A model generated the notes under the pieces. The model was not told the DNA's origin and searched no databases. It saw nothing but the letters and a program-made list of their open reading frames with translations. Source: Oscheius dolichura (taxonomy: Eukaryota > Nematoda > Chromadorea > Rhabditida > Rhabditidae). Taken from it: a DNA stretch of 64,000 nt. The position numbers and the translations under genes were made by a program. Below, piece after piece: positions 21,779 to 32,700 of this stretch (position 1 is its first letter; each line of letters starts with the position of its first letter). Location: positions 2,666,001 to 2,730,000 of the forward strand of contig OW051492.1 of NCBI GenBank assembly GCA_932521035.1, given 5' to 3'.

Positions 21779-24700
21779 ATGGCAAAAACGGAGCATTTAG
21801 CTGCAGGTTGTTTGTCTTCTTTCCTCTTATCACAATTTCAGCCGTCACGATTTTTCGCAAAAATGATTTCTCATCACTGACTGAACTGGACACTGGCGGG
21901 GAGGCGACCACCTACAGGGGAAAGCATGCTTATTTTGGGTATGTTGAACCAATTTTCATCATTTGTTAACAATGCTCACTAGGGGATTTCAAAGCGGTAT
22001 CTGTGAGTTTGTCCTGATCAAACAAAACGGGACTAGCACCACAATCGAAGTTGTTGTTAGGGTGGGCAATACGCCTCGGGCACTTTCGGTTGCACTTGGG
22101 CCGATTGGTACCATTTTTCTTCTAGTTTTACAGTCGAAATCCGGTGTTTAGTCTTGTTAACCACCTACACGTTCTTTCCGGTATTAAAAACCAGGACCAC
22201 GATCTTCAGAGCTCCAAATTTGATTCCTCTAGATTAATTTTGATCTAGAATCTGTTAGTAGCGGAGTTGGAGTGGAAAAAATGCCCGAGTGACTTTTTTA
22301 CCCGCACTAATAGCATCCTTGTAGATTTCCACGGTTATCTCCCTCACCCGATTTCCACTTTCTGTGTTCCCGAATTGCATACACTACTTTCAACAAGGGT
22401 CAATATTACTAGTTTTCCATTTCAGGGACGTCTGTGCCAAGGTCTTCTTCCGTGGACCAGAAATCGGAGCCAACCACAATGAAGTCCGCCTCCTCTTGAG
22501 GGTATTTCTACTCAATATAGTTATCTAATTGACCCTAAAAACAGCATGGCCACCATCCAAATGTGATTCAACTCTTCGGTCTCTTCGAAGACAACGACCA
22601 CCCAATTCACAGGGCTCAAATCGGCTATGTTATGGAATTTATGCCCGGTGGGAGTGTCAGTTCAGGTTTTTGTCCTCTCTTTACACTTGTAAAGATAGTT
22701 ATTACAGTAATCTATTCAAATTACCGATACAACGAGCGGCATGCCTACAACTGGGTGTCACAAGCCGCCAAAGGACTGCAACATTTACACCAGGCGGGAA
22801 TTATCCACCGGGACATGAAACCGGCCAAGTACAACCCCTTTTTTTACTGTATAACCTCCTTTTTAGTATGTTATTGGACGAGAGCCTGAAAAAATTAAAA
22901 ATAAGTGATTTTGGGATCTCTAGACCCATGGATGTGCGCACAAGAACAACGTATAGTTTTGCCAAAAAATAGCCAGAATGAAGAAATTGTATTCAGAGTG
23001 GGGACTCACATCTACATGGCGCCGGAAATGTTCTATGCCCATCATCAATACGGCCTACCGGTTGACGTCTACGCCCTGGCTATATCCTTCTGGGAAATGC
23101 TCTACAGAAGGTATAGTCCGGTTCCAGCCTGGGTGTTTTCCAACCGGGACCATTTGAGAACATAAGAAGCAAAAGTAGCCTGATTCTCAATTTGAATTTG
23201 AAATTCAGGCGCTTTTGTTCGTCAAAGTGCCAAATGGTCCTGTAGTGGAAACCCCCGAGGTTGGAAACGGACTATAGACCTTTCTTTTACCATTTACCAT
23301 CTCTCCGTTGACCTGAAATACCGTAGGAGCTACAAAAGAGCCTTCTCCCTCGCCCCCACAACATCTATGGCTATTTTGCGGAGGATATGGCAAATTATCC
23401 CCACCAGTGGTTATTGCCATAGCCCATCGAACTGTCCTTCCCCTGTTCCACGGGGCCTATGGATTAATTTCTCCCCATAAACTTCCCAGAATGTCGTTTG
23501 CCTGAAACTCTTCTGGAGGATCCCTATAGCTGGAATCTGGGAAAAAAATAAGCTACTCATGGTTTTCTAACAAGCCTCTTCTTCTTCTCCATTTTCCCAG
23601 TTCTATTAATATTTCTAGGCATCCGTTCGATGGAAACAACTACCCGGATAAATCGCTGCGTCCACCTGTGGATACTAAATTCTCCCCCGTGGTACGAACC
23701 CTCATCCAGCAGTTAGTCCACCTTTCTTTTATTTTATGACTCCCAATTTTAGGTGCTGGATTCATGCTCCTTATGACCGCCCGTCCGTTATGCAAATAAT
23801 AACTACCATTGACCAACATATGGACGTGACCAAACCGCAGGAACGGATAACTACCGTACCCCCGGAAGAAGGGTTCTACCAGGGAATAGCCACTGTTTCA
23901 ACCCAACGCTCGTCGAGATCGACCTCCTCTCAGGGGAATTCTTCCCAGCCACAGACTCCGGCAACTGCTCCAGTTCGTGGAAATCCCCTGGCGCCCCAGC
24001 AACACGGCCCTGCTACCGTACCCCACGTGGAGAAACCTCGCAAGCACCGGCATAAAAAAGAGAAGACAGAGAAGACGATAGACATGTATTCTGCTATGAG
24101 AACTGAAGGACAAGGTGAATCGTTAATGGATGCACTGACCCAATCCCTGCAAAACACACGATTACATGAGTACGTCGCAAGTGGAAATGTGGACGCGACA
24201 TATTCGGATATTTTGAAATCTACGCTCTATGCCCAATTTCTTCGCCTTCCTCCCCAGCAATTCCAACAAGCCATCAATTATTTGACACTTTTCATTGTGA
24301 CTTCCGGCGCCGACATCGAAAATCTCCAGCAGGGAAATCCAACTCAGTGTGTTCGACTCTTCGGTATCGGACCATGTGGCCCCATCCAGGATCCAAGCAT
24401 CTTTCAACAGCTAGGCTTCCAGGTAGGGTTCTAATTAATTTCCGGAGGGGTAAGGGAACCTTATGGACAATTCTGGATAGAATTTTTAACTCCATCCTAT
24501 TTGGAGCCGGAATTTTGTTTTAGGAGTCACGGGCTGGGGCTTTACTCCAAAAATGAACAAATTGACCGAAACGGCATAAAATCCCTGGGCACTAGAAGTT
24601 TAGTCAAAGTTTGTGGGGTTGTAAATTGCTTGTCGGGGCAGTTGAGATGTGACCGGGTTCATTAGAATCGGCTTGACGTGATCTCCAAGATAGCTTTTGA

Positions 24701-25693
24701 ATGTTTGAAATGGACCAAGAAATGGCCGAGATACGGACACAAACACCCAACAAGCACGTCTACGCCTAAAAACGGGCGCTCCCGAAATTGGCCGGTTTAC
24801 CAATGTATTGATTCAACAAAAGGCCCTAAAGGTTTTAGGCTAAAACATCTGGTCCTTCCGTTAAAAATGGGCTAAAGGCTTCAAAGTATCAAAACCCCGG
24901 CCCAGCTGTTCCCAATGAATTCAAATTTCAGCTGGAGAACAGCATCTTCGCCAACTACACCGAATGTTACCGGTTCTTGACGTTTCTCCATTTTAATGTG
25001 ATGAGATTCGACGACGAAAGAGGAAAACAGAAATACATGATGATCTTGAATCTGATCCAAGAATTGGAGCGAATCTACCAACAAGGACGGGTTCCCCGCT
25101 TTTTACAAACCACCAAATTCAATGTATTGATACTCGGCAACTCGGCTCAACTAAGCGCCATGTACTTCGTCTCCCAAACACTTCCACAATTCTGCCAAAA
25201 GGTTACGGACGACATGAACCCAGTCGAACTCTACCGACTCAATCTTATCCCCGCCGATTTCCATTCTAGTCCCTGTATGGCCGTCCAAGCTCCCGCCCTG
25301 GCTAAAGTGATCCAGCAAGCGGGGCCAGTTCATCATATTATCTACCTGGTCGACTGTGACTCGTCCGCTGGAAGGTTCGGCAGCGACTGGAAGATTCTAG
25401 CCAGCTCGGAATATTCCCGTCTAATGATCGGGTGCAATTCTATGGAGGAGTATCAGAAATTCTCAAATGAGTTGAGAAGCCGCTTCAAGGATAAGGATGA
25501 CTTCAATAATATTACGCCGTTTTTGAAGAGTGGACAGGCGGACGATGTGAGTTTTCTCTCTATTTTGAAAGAAATAACGAAATTACAGATATGTTTTCCT
25601 CGTATTTGTGAAATGTACAGACTGTTCCATTCTGTCTATAGACAATGCGTGATGAATCTCGTTAGCGGGAAGCCTACCTTGGATAAACTATGA
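21779..25693 (+). CDS. Kinase-like protein 3, most canonical member
   Basis: Eleven exons (21779-21806, 21842-21938, 22426-22501, 22545-22665, 22708-22828, 22867-22950, 22997-23110, 23619-23711, 23753-24422, 24932-25546, 25589-25693), 707 residues, phases consistent. Kinase: LDTGGEATTYRG, VCAKVF, NEVRLLL, HRDMKPAN, SDFG, YMAPE, DVYALAISFWEML, and a textbook subdomain XI (QCWIHAPYDRPSV). A Ser/Thr/Pro-rich then Lys/His-rich linker (KPRKHRHKKEKTEK) leads to the family C-terminal domain (FNVLILGN, HHIIYLVD). Intron 7 begins exactly at a MITE whose first T completes the GT donor. Intron 9 holds dispersed repeat B. Confidence 0.82.
23112..23276. mobile_element. TATAGTCC MITE, divergent copy at a splice donor
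   Basis: The ends TATAGTCCGGTTCCAGCC and GGTTGGAAACGGACTATA are inverted repeats, and the interior has a second palindrome (GGACCATTTG / CAAATGGTCC). The element starts one base after the exon end at 23110, so the intron donor GT is host G plus MITE T. Confidence 0.7.
24602..24780 (+). repeat. Dispersed repeat copy B
   Basis: Same block order as 10597-10785: AGTCAAAGTTTGTGG, GACCGGGTTCATTAGAATCG, CTTGACGTG, GAGATACGGACACAAACACC. It sits in intron 9 of kinase 3. Confidence 0.6.
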
Positions 25694-26050
25694 TGACCTT
25701 TGTAGACTGATAAATAAAGTATAGAAAGAGACTTAGAATGGCAAGCAAAGAACCAGGAAACACGTCTACTCAAGAAACCATTTTGGAACCAGGGAACTGA
25801 AAGATGAGAAAATTTGTCGTATTCAGCAGCTCCAAAACGATCAAAACTATAACAACGACATACAAAAAGATTGGCTTTTCTGCTTTATCAACTTCGGTTC
25901 GTATCCGTTTGGGTTACTGTATTCCATTTCAGCTCGCACTCTCACACGTCTTTCCGTTTCCCCTCTCACCTTCACGTTTCACATTCTCTTCTTGTCTCTC
26001 ACAATTCCAACACTATTCGAGTTCATATTTAGTGCCAAGAAAGGGCGCAA

Positions 26051-26196
26051 CCAGGGTTGGGCGGGACGCGGCTTCTGCAAAAAAATGGCCGGCCCGGTAT
26101 CGGCCCGGGACGAAAAAGCGGATCCCAAACAGCGGCCCGGAATCGGGATTTTTCCCGGGTTTTCAGGTCGGTTTCGGGAATCCCGCCCAACCTTGG
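26051..26196. mobile_element. GC-rich hairpin element
   Basis: CCAGGGTTGGGCGGGA is mirrored by TCCCGCCCAACCTTGG (one mismatch). The interior is rich in GGCCCGG, unlike its AT-richer surroundings. Confidence 0.5.
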
Positions 26197-26222
26197 GCGC
26201 AACACATTTTGTTTTTTACTTT

Positions 26223-26483
26223 CTGGGCAGTTTTCTATTCTTGGTTTTGGTCTGCTCAAAGGTTATCAAATGTCCCCGTCTCCTCTTTTTTTGGTATAAA
26301 ATGCCGTTGGGTAGATGTCCGCTGAACCATACATATGGGCGACGTTATATATTTTCATTTTCAACGGATATTCCACGGATTCAAACTTGGAGGCGCGTCT
26401 CCGCTACGGGACCCGGTTTGAAAGCTTCCAGGTCTCGCAGCGGAGAGGTTATTCCGTGAAATATCCGTTGAAAATGGACTATA
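26223..26483. mobile_element. MITE unit, inverted relative to 15648-15905
   Basis: 26346-26483 is a MITE (TATATTTTCATTTTCAACGG ... AAAATGGACTATA). The 120 bp before it match the DNA after the MITE at 15778, inverted. The two approximately 260-bp units flank the kinase 1 end to kinase 3 block. Confidence 0.75.
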
Positions 26484-26725
26484 ACTAACCAGCCCCTCAA
26501 TTGTCGAGACCTATCGGTAGCACGAGACAGTTTCAATTCCATTTTGTCCCGCCAAACTAGCGTCCAATACGGCGTTTTATATATGAAAATGTACGTCTTT
26601 CATTGCTGAATACAATGAGTTCAAAAAGCTATACCCAAAACAGCCAAAGTAGGTTCTGCCACTGCTGAAATAAGACCACCAAAAGAAAGACAACACGAGA
26701 CTTTAGTTGATTTATTCTGCTTGAA

Positions 26726-27974
26726 TTACTCTTTGTCACAATCATCGTCAAAATCAGGAGGGGACTGATATACATTTCCTTGATCTTGGACATGTTCGAA
26801 GGGAACTTCATAGCCTCGTGTCCTGGTCGAGTCGTAGCGCAGAGCCATCGTGGGTTCATCCCAGCGGACGGTGCCGTGGACGAAGGCGTCGGCTTCTCTC
26901 TCCTTCTTCTCGAAGAACCTCTTCTCCTGGATAAGTCGCTGATTCAATTCGGTGGCTGTGACTTCCGGCGTCGTTGGCCTGTCGACATTGAGCATGCTGC
27001 GGACTGTATTGCCGAGGAGGGCCATATTGCTGAAGGCCGTCTGGTCCTTCTCCTCGAGGGAGGACAGCTTGGCATAGGGGTCACAGTCCTTCCTCCAACC
27101 TTCGTCTTTCTTCGCCGGCAGTTGAAACAGTCCATGGGTCACGGCCAGAATCGTCTCACCATTAAAGACATTGGTCACTGGAAGATGTGGGCAGTGCTTG
27201 CTCTGCTCCACCCCCTTCTTCTTTTTCCAGAAGGGCTTCTTCTGGAAAAAGAGAATAGCAGTCAACAATCGGCTAGAAATTCCTTACCCTGCCATTATGG
27301 CCGTCCCAGAACAAGTTGCCGTTGTTATCCTTGTTCTTGACCTTCTTCCGAATATGAGCCAGGTAGCCGGTCGGCTTCATCGGGGGCAGATCCTCCCCTG
27401 TCTTGAACAGCTGGGCCATATCTTCCGCCGTCTTGAGCGTGTCATACTTGGGAAAGGCCTCGTCTCCGGGCTTTAGCTTGGCCGACTTATTTTTTTCCCG
27501 TTCGTCTTGCGTCTTCTCTTTCTCGGCTTCTTTCTTCTTCTGGACGCGGTCTTCCATCTTTTTCACGATGTTATTGTCAACCGTCGTCTGGCTCTTTGAC
27601 TGAGCCACGGGTGGACGAGGCACCGCCGGCGCCGGCTCGTATTCAGCCTCGGGTAAGTCCAGCTTCTCGGCGCTGGCGCTCTCTTTACTCCTCTTTGAGC
27701 CCTTCGACCGTTTGGTCTTCTTTTTCTTTTTCGTTTTCTTCTTCTTCCTATCCGACTGACGATCGGAGCCAGCTGCTCTGCCACTCTTCATCTTCTCACG
27801 ACTCTGCCTAGAAGAGAGCTTGCTGCTCTGCTTGCTCCTGTTCTCCGGGAGCTAAAGATTCTCATTGTCTTGGTAAACAAGAAGTAGTCGCACCTTCTCC
27901 TGGCGGGACCGGATGGGCGGCGTAGCTGACGGCGTCGGGGTCCGATCGCAAGACGGCTGCTGCTGATCGGCCAT
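26726..27974 (-). CDS. Lysine-rich protein of unknown function
   Basis: Three exons (27894-27974, 27288-27851, 26726-27241), phase 0 throughout, 386 residues. It starts MADQQQPSCDRTPTPS. A very basic tract follows (KKKKTKKKKKTKRSKGSKRS), then an acidic/proline stretch, then a KK-E-rich probable coiled-coil helix, then a more globular C-terminal half (LAVTHGLFQLP, DPYAKLSSLEEKDQ) ending acidic (DFDDDCDKE). There is no signal peptide or membrane segment. The basic tract suggests nuclear, RNA- or microtubule-associated roles, but I do not recognise a domain. Codon use is GC-richer than in the neighbouring kinase genes, as expected of an older, better-expressed gene. Confidence 0.75.
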
Positions 27975-28258
27975 CTCACTAACACAACCAGCTGACAACG
28001 ACCAGTAGAACAGAATGACCAGATTTGGGCATTTTTTCTCTCGACTGGAATTGCCAGGGGATTAATCCGGATTTAACAAATTCCAGACCAGAAAACTGCT
28101 TTGGAAGGAGAGCCGTACCAGAAGGCACCGGTCCCTCCTCTGCTCAAGAGGGTGAAAAATACCGTATCCCTTTTGAAAAGCTCTGAATATATACGATGAA
28201 TATATAATGCGCTGTATATATAATGCGAATGTTTATTTCAATCCGTTACAAAAATGTA

Positions 28259-28545
28259 TCACTGGCAGCATTTGCATTCACAAGGCTTCTTCGGGTAGCA
28301 GGTGCAGCAGACACGATGAGGGCAGCTGATGAGCGAGACGGTCGGATCCAGGTTGACTGCTTCAGCAAAACTCTAAACGTAAAGATTTTCAATCGAATGA
28401 AGCAGAATTTACCACTTCAACGGGATGTTTTCCAGCAGCGTCGTCAACCTGAAATTATGTTGATTTGGCGGCTGGAAGCAGAAAATACCGGAGCAGCGGA
28501 AATCATGAAGACGAGAAGGGCGAAGAGAAGACACTTGGTGAACAT
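28259..28545 (-). CDS. Secreted Cys-rich peptide C (CC-x-CY family)
   Basis: Three exons (28489-28545, 28413-28448, 28259-28372), 68 residues. A signal peptide (MFTKCLLFALLVFMIS) is followed by a short linker VDDAAGKHPVEV and a mature part with NLDP, then C-x3-RVCC-x-CYP-x3-PC-x-C-x-CC. Exons 1 and 2 are exactly the same length in all three paralogues (57 and 36 nt). A TATA box (TATAAAAC) lies at 28581-28588 on the minus strand. It is divergently arranged with the paralogue at 28983. The eight or so mature cysteines suggest a disulphide-stabilised secreted peptide; activity is unknown. Confidence 0.78.
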
Positions 28546-28580
28546 GGCCGATGAGGCTATCCTTCTATCGGAATTCAAAG

Positions 28581-28588
28581 GTTTTATA
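28581..28588 (-). promoter_or_regulatory. TATA box of peptide C gene
   Basis: TATAAAAC on the minus strand, 36 bp before the ATG at 28545. Confidence 0.45.
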
Positions 28589-28939
28589 CTCGATTTATTC
28601 TATTTTCAACCCCTGCGTTGTCTTTGACTGTATTGTTTTCAGTAGTCGACTACCGGAACTTCTATAGATGGACTGTTCAAACGAACAGGGACCAACAACA
28701 ACAGGATTGTGCCATCGTTAAATGTACAGTCAACGGTATTTTGGCTATCAGAAGCGGATGTTATCAGAGGAGCAAAAAAGAGGAAAACAAAGAAGAAACA
28801 CCGGAGGGGGCAGTCTTAATTTGGACCAACAAACAAAGAAGGTCTGGATCAGTTATTGTTTCCTCTACACACTCGATGACTGTATCACAGTTGAGAATAA
28901 TACAGAAGAAAAATAAAGATCAAAATAGACAAAATTGTC

Positions 28940-28946
28940 TATAAAA
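28940..28946 (+). promoter_or_regulatory. TATA box of peptide A gene
   Basis: TATAAAA lies 37 bp before ATG 28983. The spacing matches that of both other paralogues. Confidence 0.45.
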
Positions 28947-28982
28947 TCTCAAGACTTCGGGAGCAGGGCAGCCCCGTCCGCC

Positions 28983-29277
28983 ATGTTCACCAAGTGTCTT
29001 CTCCTCGCCTTTCTAATCTTCACAATTTCATCTGCTCCGGTATTTTCTTCATCCAACAAACAGCCAATATAATTTCAGGTCGATGACAACAAGGTGGGAA
29101 GAGCCATGGAAGTGGTAAACTTATCCTACTTTGACTTGTGCAACATTCTAATTTTAGAACCTTGAGAGAGTGTTTCAACTGGATCCGAGCGTCTTGCTGA
29201 GCTGTCCTCACCGCGTGTGTTGTGTCTGCTATACAGATCCAAATAAGCCGTGCGATCATTGCGAATGTTGTAATTGA
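28983..29277 (+). CDS. Secreted Cys-rich peptide A (CC-x-CY family)
   Basis: Three exons (28983-29039, 29079-29114, 29158-29277), 70 residues. Signal peptide MFTKCLLLAFLIFTIS, linker VDDNKVGRAMEV, mature part with QLDP, then C-x3-RVCCVCY and a cysteine-rich tail (CDHCECCN). Intron positions and exon 1-2 lengths match the paralogues at 28259 and 33854. The conserved core is NLDP-x6-C-x2-RVCC-x-CY. The tail is longer than in peptide B. An AATAAAT signal follows at 29300-29306. No known peptide family is recognised. Confidence 0.78.
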
Positions 29278-29339
29278 TTCTCGTTTTGTACACAACTTTG
29301 AATAAATACGACGGATATATTTATACAGTTAATTATAAT

Positions 29340-29468
29340 TATAGTCCATTTCCAACGGATATTCCTCGGGGAAATCTCTCCGCTACGGGACCTGGAAGCT
29401 TTCGGACATGGTCCCATAGCGGAGACGCGCTGCCAAATTTGAATTCGTGGAATATCCGTTGGACTATA
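29340..29468. mobile_element. TATAGTCC MITE, intact
   Basis: TATAGTCCATTTCCAACGG at the left; GAATATCCGTTGGACTATA at the right, which lacks the AAATG of other copies. The interior palindrome CTCCGCTACGGGACC / GGTCCCATAGCGGAG is present. It lies just downstream of peptide A. Confidence 0.8.
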
Positions 29469-29790
29469 ACTGGGAGGAATTGCAGTAAACGGGAAGGGAT
29501 TAAAGTAATTGAAAGCCTCTTGTTTCTTTTCTTTTTGCTCGAGTTCTTTTTGGGGAATCCTATAGTCAATCGGGGAAGACAATAACTACTATTGCTGAGG
29601 GTCCGATGCAAATCGTAACCACATTTGACACTGCTACTCTTTGCAGATTGTCTTATCACCATTGATTGGACTTCTCGTACGGGCTTATGCGACCTTTTTC
29701 TTTTCTTTTCGTGTTTCCTGAATTCAAATTAGAGACTTTTTAAGATGAATGCTTACTAAAGAACATAATTTACAGTACTCATTCCTTATA

Positions 29791-32700
29791 ATGGATTCCC
29801 CTCAAGGAAAAACAGATGTTCTAGCAGCAGGTGGTTTTAATTTTAGTTATGAGTTTATTATTTTCAGCAATAAGAACATTTTTCGAAGATGATTTTGAAT
29901 CAATGGATCGTTTAGAATCGGGAGCAGAAGCTATAACTTACGAAGCTTATTCTGGTGGTTATGGGTATTGGCCAAGGCCATTTGCCTAACATGACTTTTC
30001 AGGAAAGTATGTGCTAAATTATTTCACGCGCGTATTGCCCCAAATGCTCCTAGTCAAGATAATCGAAGAGAAATCAACTTCTTGCTCAAGGTAAGGTCGA
30101 TAAAATTAGATAAAGGCACCGTAAAATCTTTAATAGAAACATAGTGAAGGCTATTAAAAAGAGGCTGAATACGAACGCAGTATGTAGTGGTCGTTTTTGG
30201 GCATACGACGAGTGTCGGGTGTTTGTGTCCGTATCTCGGCCGTATTTATTGGTCGATTTCAAAAATTCAAAAACCCGGTTGAAGAACACCTCAAGGCGAT
30301 TCTAATGACCCAGGTTACAACTCAAGACCCCCAATAAAAAGAAATCTGTAGGCCCACAAACTTTGACAGAGGATAGGATATGTAGTCCCATCAAAAGATA
30401 CAGTCCATTTCCAACGGATATTAGGCGCATTCAAATTTGGCGGCGCGTCTCCGCTAAGGGATCATGTATGTAAGCTTCTAGGTCCCGTAGCGGAGAGTTT
30501 TCCGAGGAATATCCGTTGGAAATGGACTATAGCTCATTTTCATAGCGTTCTCCCAAAAGAGACTCCCTTAGAAGTTTTACAGTATTTACTACAGTGGCGA
30601 CCAAAAGTTTGGAAACTTTTGATATTTTCCGTATTTTTTTAAAATGTTTTTGTGTAGAAATATTTCTATAAGCCTGTTCTACATGGCGCTCGATCTGATG
30701 AGCAAATGGACAAAAGAAACTTTTCAAATTCTTGCATTCTTAGGGTCTGTCGTATATGCCGCTAAAAACTGGGGTCTTTTGTATTGAATTTACGAAGAAA
30801 GGCCCTATTTCAGGACACAGGCGCATAGGTCATCTCGCACTTTTCACTACAAGATGATTTTATAGACTCGAGAGACAGTCGAGAAAAGAGGTTTCCAAAC
30901 TTTTGGCCCGCGATTTTCCAAAAAAACTTCATAAAATTCTCAAGTTTGAGTTTTTGTATAAACGGGTATTACCATCGTGTTTCTCGTCTATTTTTACCCA
31001 TTATAGCAATTTTCTAGAAAATCAGACGCTGTTATGGGCGAGCTAGCCCAAAATATCAAAAGTTTCCAAACTTTTGGTCGCCACTGTATGTTTAGCACGC
31101 ATTTCATCCAAATATTGTCCGAGTTCTTGGATTCTTCGCAGAACGAGACAATTCTCAAGGACAGCTTGGTTACGTCATGGAATTTATGGCTGGTGGTAGC
31201 TTACATTCCGGTAGAAAGTTTGGCCAGTTATCACTTCTGAATTGCAGTCATCTACTCCCAAGTACAATACCATGAAGAGCAGGTTTACAACTGGATTATT
31301 CAAGCCGGTCGAGGGCTTCTCTACCTTCATGAGGCCGGTATCATACATCGGGATGTCAAACCGAAGAAGCAAGTTTATTTCGACGGTGAAAACGGGCAGA
31401 GTTTAGCATGTTATTGGACAAACTGCGAGAGACACTCAAACTTTCGGACTTTGGTTTGGCCAAGGCTTTATATAGCGAGTCTCGACATTTCAAGTAAGTC
31501 ATTTGGTTTAAAATATTTGTCTTTGTTAGTGGGGGGACAGTTTCATATATGGCGCCAGAGCTAATAGCCCATGGGGGCAAATCCTTCGGGCCGCCTTCAG
31601 ATGTTTATGCCATGGGGATTTCTTGCTGGGAAATGTTTCACCGAAGGTAAAGGAAATGTAGAAAGACTTAACGTGTTTAGTACAGATTGCCGTTTGGAAA
31701 TCATGCAGAGGTAAAACTTTTATCGAAAGTTGTCGAAGGTGAGAGACCAATGATCAAAGATACACTGGATGCGGATTTATCGGAACTGTTGAAAAGGTGA
31801 ATTTGACGGAGGGGAACTGATGCCTACGGGGGCTAGGGGAGATAGTCCACTATAGTCCGTTTCCAACGGATATGCCACGGGATTTAAAGGTCTGTCACCC
31901 CTCCGCTGTGGTACCAGCTTTCTTCCGACGTAGTACCGCAGCGGAGGCGCGCCGCAAAATATGAACTCGTGACATATCCGTTGGAACGGACTACAAACTG
32001 TTTTTCTTAGATCTTGGGATGGTGACGCGAAAAAAAGGTGCACAATAATGGAGATTGTCAACCTTTCTAAAGGAAGGATAGAATCTATTCAAAGACAGGG
32101 AAATCTATCGGAAGTGCAGCCGCCGTCGGCTAGACGTCTTCCCAATCCAATAGAGTCAAATGAGACTGTAATCGAAGAAGAGCCAGCTACTCTAATGGAG
32201 GACAGCCTGCTGATTACTCTAAAGGAAGGGAATGTACCGGCGGATCCGTCTAATGCAAAAACTATTATAACAAAACTTGAAGAAGAACAAGATACTCTAA
32301 AGGATTGCAATAGTCCGCCTGTTCCGCTTCATAAAGTAGTCATAAAGAATAACATGGCTAGCAGTGAAAACATATATGAGAACATCAACGAACACGCTCA
32401 AGAAGGATGGTCGCGTACTGAACAAATATGGAAAGGACTCTTCCTGACTAATTTCTTTTTCGCCATGCCACTAATTCGGATAGACGCCTCTTTACGAGCT
32501 TTACAACTCTTCGTTTGGAAATGTTTAAATGATTTTAAAAACTGGGAACGGGGAGAGAAACTAAATAGAAGTGATGTTATAATGGATCAAGTTTTTACAA
32601 CGAATGCCGGAGAAGATAGTGAACTGCGGCAATACTTTGAAGGAGAATTGAGGAAAACAATTGAAAACATCGACTTTGGAATATATCCAGTCTATACCAA

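Larger units (their letters stand above)
25694..26725. other. Intergenic, repeats only
   Basis: Apart from the hairpin at 26051-26196 and the MITE unit at 26223-26483, I see no coding exons between the kinase 3 stop and the minus-strand gene at 26726-27974. Confidence 0.5.

Noticed and set aside
26029-26459. Overlapping long frames in the GC-rich segment
   Set aside because: They cover the hairpin element and the MITE unit; open frames arise from repeat composition.
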